From IMG/VR virus record IMGVR_UViG_3300033052_000112, positions 1 through 47,018 of that record: a stretch of 47,018 nucleotides of DNA; one strand, written 5' to 3'. Shown one piece after another: positions 29,898 to 37,025 of the stretch (its first letter is position 1; each line of letters starts with the position of its first letter). The translations under genes were made by a program, and so were the position numbers. Below the pieces are notes generated by a model. It had not been told where the DNA came from. It did not search any database and worked only from the letters and a program-made list of their open reading frames with translations. The DNA is from a virus.

Positions 29898-29933
29898 GGC
29901 GGTTTAAGCGGGGCTAGGAGGGCGTTGAATCGC
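29898..29933 (-). promoter_or_regulatory. late-operon motif, copy 3 (before portal block)
   Basis: GCGATTCAACGCCCTCC followed by CTAGC and TTAAACC on the minus strand. It is closely similar over about 36 bases to copy 1 and stands in the 70-bp gap after the 60-residue gene downstream of the large terminase. Confidence 0.6.
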
Positions 29934-29941
29934 GCCGGGTG

Positions 29942-30124
29942 TCAGAGTTCGTCATAACGATCCCGCCGCGCCTCAGGGGCTGCTATGGCAGGAAATGGCG
30001 TAGGGTCGAGCGCATACCTTTCCCGCAGTGGTGCAGAGTTGCGCCTGATCCAGTGGCGATCATGGCCGAGCGTCACCAGTGCGCGGCAGTAAGCTTCGAA
30101 CTCTTGGTCAATCGAGTTCGCCAT
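29942..30124 (-). CDS. hypothetical protein after terminase, 60 aa
   Basis: The ATG at 30124 has GAGGTGAC upstream and overlaps the terminase end by 17 bases. The product is MANSIDQEFEAYCRALVTLG then HDRHWIRRNSAPLRERYALD, helical and charged. A short gene here is common in podoviruses, but I do not recognise this one. Confidence 0.6.
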   Translation of the reverse strand: MANSIDQEFEAYCRALVTLGHDRHWIRRNSAPLRERYALDPTPFPAIAAPEARRDRYDEL

Positions 30125-31619
30125 AACGGTCACCTCCACCGCTGTAGTTGTCAGGATTGAGATACCCCGGCACGTTGCGAGGCATCACAGGCTCAGCGAA
30201 TGTGCAGGCAAGTGCATCGGCCCAGTCAGGGGATGGCAGGCCACGCTTTTTCATGTCCTTCTTGCGCTCCAAAATGACCCGCGTGTCATCCGACGCGAAG
30301 GTATAGGTCGGCCCGATAAGATCGTCGCGCAGCCGTTCCTCGTGCGGAATGGTGGCACCGCGCAGCCATGAGCGCATCTTGGTCCACATCTCGGCCCGCT
30401 TGTTTGCGGTTCGAACCCTTACGCCTGGCTCAAGTTCAGCATCACGACCTTCGCCGCCAAACCAGACTTCCATGACCGGCGTGTCAGGTCGAAGCTGGCG
30501 CAGGCGATCGACAATGGCCGCGCCGATATTGCCCGCGTCGACGAATATCGCGTCGGGGTGCCAGCGATCGGCCTCTAGGGCGATGTCACCGGCCAGTGTC
30601 ATGCTATCCATCTGCCCCCACTTCTTCCAAGGGCGCGACACGGCATCACGTCCCTGCCTAATAGCCAGCACGCTTTCGTCATCGCCAAAGCGCGCGCAGT
30701 CCACACCAAAGATGACCGGATCGCTGGCGAGATTGGCAGGGACAGGGCGAGCCTGCGCATCCTCTACCAGTCCAAGCGGAATGAATTGCATCGACGAGGC
30801 CGATGGGAACATGCCACGGACACGGACCTTGGCAACGTCGCTGTCCTCGCCATAGGTATCGACGATTTCCTGCAGGTATTTCTTGTTCGTGCCTTCGACC
30901 GTCCGGCTATCAATCTGTTTCGTTTTCCAGAGATTGCGCTGCTTGCCGAAACATTCACGGAATGCGCCAGTGTTGAGCGTCGGATTTCCGAATGCCAGCC
31001 ACAGTATTTCCGTGTCAGCGTCGGTCAGCGCCCCTAGCGCCACTTCCCACACCTTGTCAGCGATACCGGAGGCTTCATCGAAGATCAGGACAATGCGCTT
31101 ACCCTGGTTATGCAGACCGGCGAACGCTTCGGTGTTGTTCTCAGACCACGTTACTAGGTCGGCCCGCCATGACTTGTCGCAACCTACGTTGGTCGAAACG
31201 AAAGATGTGGCGTTCGATCGAAACCAATCCGCAGTAATGGCGAGGCGCTGCCACTTAGCCAATTCCGGCGAGGTCTTGGTCAGCAACTGCGTTTCTGTGT
31301 TGGCCGTGACAACAATGCGAGTGTCAGCACACGTATCAAGCGCCCACTTGACCAGCATCCCGATCAGCGCCGACTTGCCAATACCGTGACCAGAAGCGCG
31401 GGCAATGCGTAGAGGCTCAAACCGCGTCTCAGGGTTTTGCAGATGTGTGCGGATTTCCTCCATTACGTCACGCTGCCAATTGCGCGGGCCAGTCATCCCG
31501 GCCAGCTCACCCTTGCCCCATGGGAAGGCGAAGCGAGCATAGTTCAGCGGGTCGGCTGCAAATGAGCCTATGTGACGCGCAATCTCTTCGTCAGGATCAA
31601 CTTCAGTCTGCGTTGCCAT
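30108..31619 (-). CDS. terL: terminase large subunit, 503 aa
   Basis: The N-terminal ATPase has Walker A ASGHGIGKS (residues 75-83) and Walker B VLIFDEAS with Asp181/Glu182. The C-terminal RNase H-type nuclease has FGVDCARFGDDES (Asp307) and IFVDAGNIG (Asp361), and a late acidic residue in SPDWADAL. Length is normal. I use the ATG at 31619 (GAGG five bases upstream) rather than the GTG at 31631. It drives DNA packaging at the portal and cuts the concatemer. Confidence 0.95.
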   Translation of the reverse strand: MATQTEVDPDEEIARHIGSFAADPLNYARFAFPWGKGELAGMTGPRNWQRDVMEEIRTHLQNPETRFEPLRIARASGHGIGKSALIGMLVKWALDTCADTRIVVTANTETQLLTKTSPELAKWQRLAITADWFRSNATSFVSTNVGCDKSWRADLVTWSENNTEAFAGLHNQGKRIVLIFDEASGIADKVWEVALGALTDADTEILWLAFGNPTLNTGAFRECFGKQRNLWKTKQIDSRTVEGTNKKYLQEIVDTYGEDSDVAKVRVRGMFPSASSMQFIPLGLVEDAQARPVPANLASDPVIFGVDCARFGDDESVLAIRQGRDAVSRPWKKWGQMDSMTLAGDIALEADRWHPDAIFVDAGNIGAAIVDRLRQLRPDTPVMEVWFGGEGRDAELEPGVRVRTANKRAEMWTKMRSWLRGATIPHEERLRDDLIGPTYTFASDDTRVILERKKDMKKRGLPSPDWADALACTFAEPVMPRNVPGYLNPDNYSGGGDRYGELD

Positions 31620-31896
31620 GAACCCTCGCACGCGCTTCCTCTAGGATAGCCTTGCGGTCTGACTTCACGTTCAGATCCATGTCCTGCTTCGGCTTGCCCC
31701 AGCCACGATCAAGCACCGCATTGGCGGCAGAAACACGAGCAGCCTCAGCCGCCTCATCTTTCTCCATGATCTCGATAAGCACGGCCAACGCTCTTGCAGT
31801 ATGCTCACGCGCCAAATCGCTGACCGATCGCCCATCATCCAAGACGTGCTTCGGTCGGCCATTGGGATTGCCGCTCTGTCCCTTTTTGAAAGCCAT
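31603..31896 (-). CDS. terS: probable terminase small subunit, 97 aa (DUF5681-like start)
   Basis: It begins MAFKKGQSGNPNGRPKHVLD; the G-Q-S-G-N-P-x-G-R-P-K box is the DUF5681 signature, often found at the front of small phage proteins next to the large terminase. A helical core (LAREHTARALAVLIEIMEKD, AANAVLDRGWGKPKQ) follows, where DRGWGKP is also common in small terminases. AGGAA lies upstream of the ATG at 31896; longer frames to 32082 have no support. The DNA-recognition role is inferred from position. Confidence 0.75.
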   Translation of the reverse strand: MAFKKGQSGNPNGRPKHVLDDGRSVSDLAREHTARALAVLIEIMEKDEAAEAARVSAANAVLDRGWGKPKQDMDLNVKSDRKAILEEARARVHGNAD

Positions 31897-31927
31897 TAGA
31901 ATTGTTCCTGCATTGCTAACAACGCCA

Positions 31928-32293
31928 TCACAGCCCCCTCTTGTAAGGCTTGCGGTCTGTCGCGACGATCCGACGCGCGCCACGAGGAACATGTAACCGC
32001 TCGACGTGCATGGAGGGATGCCGAGCGGTCCATTTCTCTGTAGCGACAATCTGGACGCGCCTGAATCGCTGGTAGCGAACAACGCGGATCAATCCCTTCA
32101 TCTCAAGGCGCTTGACCACGGACGGCGATGACGAGGCGCTTTCGTATCCCGCCACTTCGTTGAGGTCGAGATAGTTCGGGCAGACCTGGTTGTTCTCCGC
32201 AGCTTCGACGAGCGCATCATAGATAGCCCGTTCCTGCGGTGACAGGCAAAGCATGTCGATCGGCAGGTCTGTTTCTGTTTGCAGCAGTCCCAT
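31928..32293 (-). CDS. winged-helix-like hypothetical protein, 121 aa
   Basis: LSPQERAIYDALVEAAENNQ and NEVAGYESASSSPSVVKRLE have the shape of a winged helix like the LexA or MarR N-terminal domain: helix, small helix with SSPSVV before the recognition helix, then the wing (RVVRYQRFRRVQIVATEKW). The C-terminal 30 residues are basic. It may be a DNA-binding regulator of late genes or an extra small terminase component. The ATG overlaps the upstream TGA as TGATG. Confidence 0.6.
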   Translation of the reverse strand: MGLLQTETDLPIDMLCLSPQERAIYDALVEAAENNQVCPNYLDLNEVAGYESASSSPSVVKRLEMKGLIRVVRYQRFRRVQIVATEKWTARHPSMHVERLHVPRGARRIVATDRKPYKRGL

Positions 32294-32442
32294 CACTTGT
32301 CCCCCTGTTGAATTGCGCGGATGATGTCTGCACCGACCATGTTGATGGTGCCCATGATGCAGAGAAAGCTGACTACCTCCTGTTTCCCTGAAAACACGGA
32401 GGCCAGAGCCATCAGCAGGAATATCCAGCCAAGCGTTCTCAC
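32293..32442 (-). CDS. small membrane protein, 49 aa
   Basis: GTG start with GGGGAA just upstream. Two short hydrophobic segments (LGWIFLLMALASVF and VVSFLCIMGTINMVGADII) are joined by a Lys/Glu turn. Its stop overlaps the next gene. Function unknown. Confidence 0.5.
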   Translation of the reverse strand: MRTLGWIFLLMALASVFSGKQEVVSFLCIMGTINMVGADIIRAIQQGDK

Positions 32443-32469
32443 TTCCCCACCCCTTCCATGATGTGCCGG

Positions 32470-32790
32470 TTAGATGCGGTCGAGGCGCGATAGTTCGCCT
32501 GCCAAGTCCGACAGAGTTGTCTCGATCTGGTCGCAGGTGTCGCTCAGGCGTCCGAGCGCGCCGTTACGCAGAGGGTTGTCCTTGCCTGCGTTGGCCATGC
32601 ACGGTTCTTGGCCAAAAATGCGGTCAGCAGCTTGCCCTGCCGTGACGCGAAGGCTGGCGAGGGTGTTCAGGATGTTGTTCAGACGCTCTGCAACCTTGTC
32701 GGTTTCGTAGGTCGGCGGCGCGGTTTCACCGACCCAAGGCGCATTAGCGTAGGCACTGGCGGCGAAAGATGCGTTGGAGGCGCTGTTCAT
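32470..32790 (-). CDS. hypothetical protein, 106 aa
   Basis: Ala/Ser/Asn-rich N-terminus (MNSASNASFAASAYANAPWV), then a helical region (DKVAERLNNILNTLASLRVT) and a C-terminal coiled-coil (DTCDQIETTLSDLAGELSRL). Similar small proteins are encoded upstream of podovirus terminases, but I cannot give a role. The ATG overlaps the previous gene as ATGA. Confidence 0.6.
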   Translation of the reverse strand: MNSASNASFAASAYANAPWVGETAPPTYETDKVAERLNNILNTLASLRVTAGQAADRIFGQEPCMANAGKDNPLRNGALGRLSDTCDQIETTLSDLAGELSRLDRI

Positions 32791-33203
32791 ATTGCTGTCC
32801 TTTCACGTTCGGCTTTGAGTTCGTTTTGTCGGGCGTAAATGAGTTCCAGCATGTCAGCCGGGACGACTTGCTTCACGGCATCGCAGAAGGCTTGCATGGC
32901 ATCGCTCTGGCGCAGAACGTGGAGCCGCTTCTTGATCAGCGACAGCCGCCCCGCCAAGTTTGCCAGCTTGTGGCCAAGGAATTTGACTTGCGCTGCGTCG
33001 CCCTCCCGCTTGGCAATAGCGAGTTCGGTTTCGGTGCGCGTCTTTTCGAGGATCAGTTGCGCACGCTCTGCCATACACTGGCGCTCGTCCATGTTGTCGC
33101 AGGTCGGGATGAAGTCATCTTCGACCGCGTGGAGAACTGGGGCCACCGCTATTGCGTGAACGTTGGTTGCGCGGCGCAGTGAACGTGCTGTGTTCTTATA
33201 CAT
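32787..33203 (-). CDS. coiled-coil hypothetical protein, 138 aa
   Basis: Long helices with many charges (RAQLILEKTRTETELAIAKR, KLANLAGRLSLIKKRLHVLR) and a short hydrophobic patch (AIAVAPVLHAV). The first 40 residues are Arg-rich. No family is recognised; it may be a structural or assembly factor given its place before the terminase block. Confidence 0.55.
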   Translation of the reverse strand: MYKNTARSLRRATNVHAIAVAPVLHAVEDDFIPTCDNMDERQCMAERAQLILEKTRTETELAIAKREGDAAQVKFLGHKLANLAGRLSLIKKRLHVLRQSDAMQAFCDAVKQVVPADMLELIYARQNELKAERERTAI

Positions 33204-33208
33204 CTGCG

Positions 33209-33400
33209 TCAGACCTTTCGCACGGCGATGATGTCGTATCCGCTAGGTTCATCAGGCTTATCCCAACGCCAATTGAGATGGCTGCGAGGGTAGTGGCGTA
33301 GATCAACGAAGCCATTGCCCCACACCACCTGATACGGCCCTTCTTCGCGGGGTTCGCGGTTTCCGGGCCATGGGTGAAAGCCTGGGGGGAAGTCATGCAC
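33209..33400 (-). CDS. small phage protein with WRW motif, 63 aa
   Basis: FHPWPGNREPREEGPYQVVW and NWRWDKPDEPSGYDIIAVRK form a pattern (W-P-G ... W-x-W-D ... G-D-I-I-A-x-R) that recurs in small phage proteins of unknown role. I therefore prefer this frame to a second one on the same strand (from 33396) that predicts a membrane helix. The GTG start overlaps the helicase end by eight bases; AGG is seven bases upstream. Confidence 0.65.
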   Translation of the reverse strand: MHDFPPGFHPWPGNREPREEGPYQVVWGNGFVDLRHYPRSHLNWRWDKPDEPSGYDIIAVRKV

Positions 33401-34820
33401 GGTCTACCTTCCGAAAGCGGCTTGTGCGGAAGTCGAACGTCACGGCGCATTCATCCTTGCGACCGGGCAGGCCCATGCGGACCTTCGTCGTGATGATCTT
33501 GGCGAGGTTGTCCTTGGGGTCGGGCCGGTGATAGGTCAGCCCATAATCCGCCTTGTTCGCCCAATTGGCTGAGCCTGAAATGTCATACAGGCCGGGGATC
33601 TTCTTTGCCCCTTCCTGCGGCTTCGTCGGGTGTGCAACGATCCAGAATGCAACGTCGTATTGCTTGGCGAAGCGCTTGATGGCGCGGATGGCCCGCCCGA
33701 TGTAATCCGTTTCCGTCTCGTCCCTGCGGCGCTTGTGCTCAAGCTCGTTCCAAGGATCAAGGACGATCATCTTGACGCCATGGCGAAGCACTGCGGTCCG
33801 GCAGAGCGAGAGGAACTTGTCGAGGTCCATTTCCATGTCCTCGTCCACCGCCTGCGAAATGATGCGCAGCCGCTGCGAAAGCAGTTCGTCCACATCGCCC
33901 GCCTCGTCCACGCGATGCAGGTCTTGCTTGCCGCACTGGCAGATTGCCATTTTCAGGCCATCGCGCAGGATCGGCTTAACGTCGGTCTCGAACGACGCGA
34001 CACACACCGGGAAATGCTGTTCGATGGCGTGCCCGATGATCTGGTTCATCATCGTGGACTTGCCCATGTTGGCATATCCGGTGACGACCGTAAGCGTGCC
34101 GGGGACGATGCTGACCATATCGGCAATTTCAGGGATGCCGATGCTGTAGCTGCGAACCTCTCCCTTTTCGGGGAAGTCGTCCAGCGTGTAGAGGCCCTGC
34201 ACCGGGTAAGGCTTGGCTTCGGCAATGCACTTGTAAACCGCCTGTTCGCCATACTCTTGCAGGACTTCATTCAGATCCTTGCACGGGAATGGGAACTCGA
34301 TGAACTTGCAGCGGTCGGCGCCAAGCAGCGCCACCAGATCGGCGCGCAGGTAGTGGCCGGCCTGATCGTCATCCACCGCCAGAACGAACTCACGGACTTC
34401 CGAAAGCGCGTCTGCATGGCGGTCAACCCATTCGTAGCGCTTGGCGTTGTCGAGGTCAGCCGTGACCGTGGAAGGCGCACCGTTCGGAACGGAGACCACC
34501 AGTTCGCAGCCCGACTGGATCGCTGCCATCGCGTCCCATTCCCCTTCCGTAATCACGACAGGCGCTTGCCCGTTGCGTGCTTTCGGATCGCGCAGGCAGT
34601 CCGCGTTCCAGAGCGCAAGCGGCGCTCCGGCGTCCATCCGATGGTCTTTCTCCGACGTAAGCCGGTATTTGTGATTGATGGGCTGTCCGCCCTCTAGGTA
34701 GGGGATTGCCAGCCATGCCTTGCCGTCCCGCATGACCGTTTCCAGTCCAAGCTTGTCGGCAAGCTGCGGATCGAGACCCCGCGCTTCGATCCATGCTGCG
34801 TGCTTCGGGTGAATGGTCAT
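33393..34820 (-). CDS. TOPRIM primase-helicase (T7 gp4/Twinkle type), zinc domain absent, 475 aa
   Basis: A TOPRIM fold at about residues 85-180 carries VVITEGEWDAMAAIQSG (Glu92) and LAVDDDQAG (Asp150-152). A DnaB/gp4-like RecA domain follows: VVTGYANMGKSTMMNQIIG Walker A (about 246-264), FETDV, then MIVLDPWNE (Walker B) and a late FDFRTSRFRKV. It should unwind DNA at the fork and possibly prime. The zinc-binding domain that gp4-type primases need for template recognition is encoded by the preceding ORF in another frame. The ATG at 34820 has GGAG seven bases upstream. Confidence 0.85.
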   Translation of the reverse strand: MTIHPKHAAWIEARGLDPQLADKLGLETVMRDGKAWLAIPYLEGGQPINHKYRLTSEKDHRMDAGAPLALWNADCLRDPKARNGQAPVVITEGEWDAMAAIQSGCELVVSVPNGAPSTVTADLDNAKRYEWVDRHADALSEVREFVLAVDDDQAGHYLRADLVALLGADRCKFIEFPFPCKDLNEVLQEYGEQAVYKCIAEAKPYPVQGLYTLDDFPEKGEVRSYSIGIPEIADMVSIVPGTLTVVTGYANMGKSTMMNQIIGHAIEQHFPVCVASFETDVKPILRDGLKMAICQCGKQDLHRVDEAGDVDELLSQRLRIISQAVDEDMEMDLDKFLSLCRTAVLRHGVKMIVLDPWNELEHKRRRDETETDYIGRAIRAIKRFAKQYDVAFWIVAHPTKPQEGAKKIPGLYDISGSANWANKADYGLTYHRPDPKDNLAKIITTKVRMGLPGRKDECAVTFDFRTSRFRKVDRA

Positions 34821-34971
34821 TGATCGCTCCGGAAAACTGGCAATTGTGGCAGAAGAAAACCCAACCGTGTGCGTCCTTGGTGACGCTCAAACATCGGTCC
34901 CGCTTGTTCCGCCGTGTGTGGCTGCATTGGGGGCAGAGGTGCTTGCCGGGCTTGGTGGGGCGAAAGTCCAT
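34456..34971 (-). CDS. primase zinc-binding domain ORF, overlapping the helicase out of frame
   Basis: It begins MDFRPTKPGKHLCPQCSHTR; Cys pairs C-P-Q-C (about residues 13-16) and FFCHNCQFSG (about 39-48) form a four-Cys zinc ribbon like the N-terminus of T7 gp4. The domain ends at about residue 52, just where the helicase starts, but the frame stays open for another 120 codons that only shadow the helicase gene. The ATG overlaps the upstream stop as TGATG. The product may be a 171-residue protein, or be joined to the helicase by a +1 frameshift. Confidence 0.65.
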   Translation of the reverse strand: MDFRPTKPGKHLCPQCSHTRRNKRDRCLSVTKDAHGWVFFCHNCQFSGAINDHSPEARSMDRSAGSRSAACRQAWTGNGHAGRQGMAGNPLPRGRTAHQSQIPAYVGERPSDGRRSAACALERGLPARSESTQRASACRDYGRGMGRDGSDPVGLRTGGLRSERCAFHGHG

Positions 34972-35684
34972 CAGCAGGCCCCCGAGAACGTGGCTTCGGA
35001 CGGTCTCGCCCGTTCCAACGCCTCCTGATGCCGCCGATTGAGCCAAGGCGCGGCGCTGCCGAACCATTTTGCCTTCTTTGCTTCGCTCTGCCCTGACAGC
35101 CATCCGTCCAAGGCTTGGAGTTCCGCGTCGAAGTCGGGAATGCCGTGGAACTGGTCCCGCCACTTGCTGTAGTCCCGACGATTGAGCCGAACCACTTTGC
35201 CGACGAAGGGATAATCCTCTCTGTCCCCCTTCAAAGGGGGTAAGGGGGTTTCTTCCTTTTCCCCTTCTCTCCCTCCTCCATCCTCCATCTGCGGAGAGAT
35301 TTCCCCACTGGTGGGGAACTGGTTCGGAACCTCTTCCGACACAAAACCGCAGAAGTTCCGAATTTCAGGGGTTACAGGGTATACATCGTTCGGCTTTTTG
35401 GGCCGTTGGAACCGGCAGAAGTTCCGAACCGCACCATACTTTTTGCCGTCAATCTCATACTGGCGGATTGCTCCGACAGCTTCGATTTCGGCGAGCAAGG
35501 CGGCGATGTCGATGTTGTCCGCAGGCAGAAGGCGCATCTTGATCGTCAGCGGCTTCCACTCAAACGTCCCCTTGTCATCGCATTCGTTCCACAAGCCCAT
35601 GAACAGCAGGCGCGCGAACGGCGACAGGGTGACGAACTCTTCATCGGTCCAAAGGCCGGGATGCACGGAGCGAATGCGGCTCAC
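34971..35684 (-). CDS. replication initiator-like protein (O/replisome organiser), 237 aa
   Basis: The GTG at 35684 overlaps the upstream stop as GTGA. The N-terminal 100 residues (RIRSVHPGLWTDEEFVTLSP, LLFMGLWNECDDKGTFEWKP) are a winged-helix start common in phage replication proteins. A Pro/Glu-rich linker with RPKKPNDVYPVTPE and a Gly/Glu-rich stretch leads to a C-terminal helical part with WLSGQSEAKKAKWFGSAAPW. It lies directly before the primase-helicase genes, as expected for an origin-binding or helicase-loading partner. Confidence 0.7.
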   Translation of the reverse strand: MSRIRSVHPGLWTDEEFVTLSPFARLLFMGLWNECDDKGTFEWKPLTIKMRLLPADNIDIAALLAEIEAVGAIRQYEIDGKKYGAVRNFCRFQRPKKPNDVYPVTPEIRNFCGFVSEEVPNQFPTSGEISPQMEDGGGREGEKEETPLPPLKGDREDYPFVGKVVRLNRRDYSKWRDQFHGIPDFDAELQALDGWLSGQSEAKKAKWFGSAAPWLNRRHQEALERARPSEATFSGAC

Positions 35685-35947
35685 TTGCCGTCCTCCCGAT
35701 AGTTTTCGAGTTCGGCAAAGGCTTCGTCGGCATAAACTGCCAAGCGATGCTGCACCCGGCTCCAAACCGGGTCTTGGCGGAGTTCAGGGTCTTTCTGCCC
35801 TAGGCCCCACACGAACTCCCATTCCTCGTAAGCCTTGGCCCACGCGGTCTCCAGTTCGTCGCGAAGAAAGTCTGCGCCACGGTTAGGCCAGACGAGGCGG
35901 ACAGAATCCGATTGATCGGCGGGAATGCCGCCGTTATACGAGGTCAT
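35681..35947 (-). CDS. hypothetical protein, 88 aa
   Basis: I use the ATG at 35947 (GGAG upstream). The product starts MTSYNGGIPADQSDSVRLVW and has a Trp-rich helical region (TAWAKAYEEWEFVWGLG). Frames back to 36049 run through the hairpin at 35979-36013 and are not supported. No family is recognised; its four-base overlap with the initiator suggests a replication role. Confidence 0.55.
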   Translation of the reverse strand: MTSYNGGIPADQSDSVRLVWPNRGADFLRDELETAWAKAYEEWEFVWGLGQKDPELRQDPVWSRVQHRLAVYADEAFAELENYREDGK

Positions 35948-35978
35948 ATCGAGCGCTCCACGAAAGCGTTTCGGTTGT

Positions 35979-36013
35979 GGCCCGAGCGTTTGTTGGTAGC
36001 TTCCGCTCGGGCC
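35979..36013. terminator. perfect 10-bp hairpin between rusA and replication genes
   Basis: GGCCCGAGCG and CGCTCGGGCC are exact complements with a 15-base loop. It lies in the 142-bp gap 35948-36089. The plus strand is followed by AATTTCCCTTTT and the minus strand has no T-run, so it could be a leftward attenuator or mRNA stabiliser rather than a strong terminator. Confidence 0.5.
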
Positions 36014-36089
36014 AATTTCCCTTTTACAGCCGCGCAGACTCGCCCGCAAATATGGCGTTGCAGATTTTTTGCACTGTCCACAGTTGACA

Positions 36090-36449
36090 TCACAAAATCA
36101 CCTCAATTCTGCCGGGTTTGCAGGGGTCATTGAAAAAGTAATGCGCACGAAACCTGCGGTCGTTGACTGCCAGCGCATCAGCTATTCCGTCGCGCGCAGC
36201 CTTGAACGACGAGACCATGTTGTCGTCATCTCTGTGCCGTGCATCTGGCGGATAGAACAAAACCTTCACCGGTATTTCGTGCGCGCCTGCATATGCAGTC
36301 CGCACTTCTCGAACACCGTGCGGCATCGCCTCATAAGTGGCGTAGGCAGCGTCTCTACGGGCCTTCTTTTTCGCGCCCGCCTTCACTGCCCAATGGCATC
36401 GAGCATTAGGTGACAGCTTACGGTCAGGCCAAGGAAGGATAATCTTCAC
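36090..36449 (-). CDS. rusA: RusA-type Holliday-junction resolvase, 119 aa
   Basis: It begins MKIILPWPDRKLSPNARCHW, the usual RusA opening (P-P-x-x-N-x). The active-site region DARHRDDDNMVSSFKAARDG has Asp74-Asp76 and Asn77, Lys83 and Asp87, followed by DALAVNDRRF. Length is normal. It cuts Holliday junctions formed in replication or recombination. Its start overlaps the preceding gene as ATGA. Confidence 0.9.
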   Translation of the reverse strand: MKIILPWPDRKLSPNARCHWAVKAGAKKKARRDAAYATYEAMPHGVREVRTAYAGAHEIPVKVLFYPPDARHRDDDNMVSSFKAARDGIADALAVNDRRFRAHYFFNDPCKPGRIEVIL

Positions 36450-36700
36450 GCTGCCCGATCCTCAAAGAGATGATCCAGGCCATAACTGCGCGCTTCCCTC
36501 TCAAGCATTTCGAGTTTCTTGCGCGTCGATTGCACCATCTCTGCCATGCGATGCTTGCGGACGGCGACATACCGCTTTGCGCGGCGCTCCATCTCTTCCT
36601 TTGAAAGCTGCTCCTTGACAGCTTCCCGTCGCGCCAAATCATCAGAGCGCATCTTTTCCATGCGCAGCCTGACTTGTTCGCGAGTAGGATTGTGGCCCAT
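36446..36700 (-). CDS. basic coiled-coil protein, 84 aa
   Basis: It begins MGHNPTREQVRLRMEKMRSD and is almost wholly one charged helix to the end. It is rich in Arg, Lys and Glu, so DNA or protein binding is plausible. The ATG overlaps the small HTH gene as TGATG. No family is recognised. Confidence 0.55.
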   Translation of the reverse strand: MGHNPTREQVRLRMEKMRSDDLARREAVKEQLSKEEMERRAKRYVAVRKHRMAEMVQSTRKKLEMLEREARSYGLDHLFEDRAA

Positions 36701-36876
36701 CACGCGGCCTCCATGAATGCGCGGATTTTTGCGATTGTTGCAGGCTTGGGAGTGCGCCCGCGCTTCATCTCGCTAAGGTATTTTGGATCGTTCAGAGCGC
36801 GACGGCTGAACTCGTCAGCAGTCATTCCCCGGCGCTTAAGAAACAGGTGAATTTCGAGGAACAAGTCGAAGTTCAT
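36700..36876 (-). CDS. Cro-like small HTH protein, 58 aa (paralogue of 37988-38200)
   Basis: MNFDLFLEIHLFLKRRGMTA, EFSRRALNDPKYLSEMKRGR and TIAKIRAFMEAA: a compact helix-turn-helix. It shares the pattern G-(M/I) ... F-x-R-x-A-L-x-D ... L ... KIR-x-FM with the promoter-proximal 70-residue protein. It probably binds DNA, perhaps as a second regulator of the leftward operon. Both ends overlap neighbours, which supports translation of this short frame. Confidence 0.65.
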   Translation of the reverse strand: MNFDLFLEIHLFLKRRGMTADEFSRRALNDPKYLSEMKRGRTPKPATIAKIRAFMEAA

Positions 36877-37025
36877 CCCCGCACCTGTGCAGCTTGATAG
36901 CCCTTACGGATGGCCTTGCGTTCTGCGAGGCGGTCAGCGGTTTCACGCTCCAAGGGCGTTACAAACCGGCCATGGTGGGCACGTACCTCAAAGGGTATGG
37001 CGTGCATGAGAAGGTCGCGGATCAT
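36873..37025 (-). CDS. small hypothetical protein, 50 aa
   Basis: MIRDLLMHAIPFEVRAHHGR then LERETADRLAERKAIRKGYQ; ATGA overlaps on both sides. Mixed strand and helix, no recognised family. The exact tiling between two neighbours is the main evidence. Confidence 0.55.
   Translation of the reverse strand: MIRDLLMHAIPFEVRAHHGRFVTPLERETADRLAERKAIRKGYQAAQVRG

Noticed and set aside
32307-32316. GTTGAATTGC as a fourth copy of the late motif.
   Set aside because: It lies inside the 49-residue coding frame, has one mismatch and lacks the C-rich tail on the minus strand.
33196-33396. Minus-strand frame with a predicted membrane helix starting in ATGA after the helicase.
   Set aside because: The other frame on the same strand (33209-33400) matches a recurring phage protein pattern and fits the next start.
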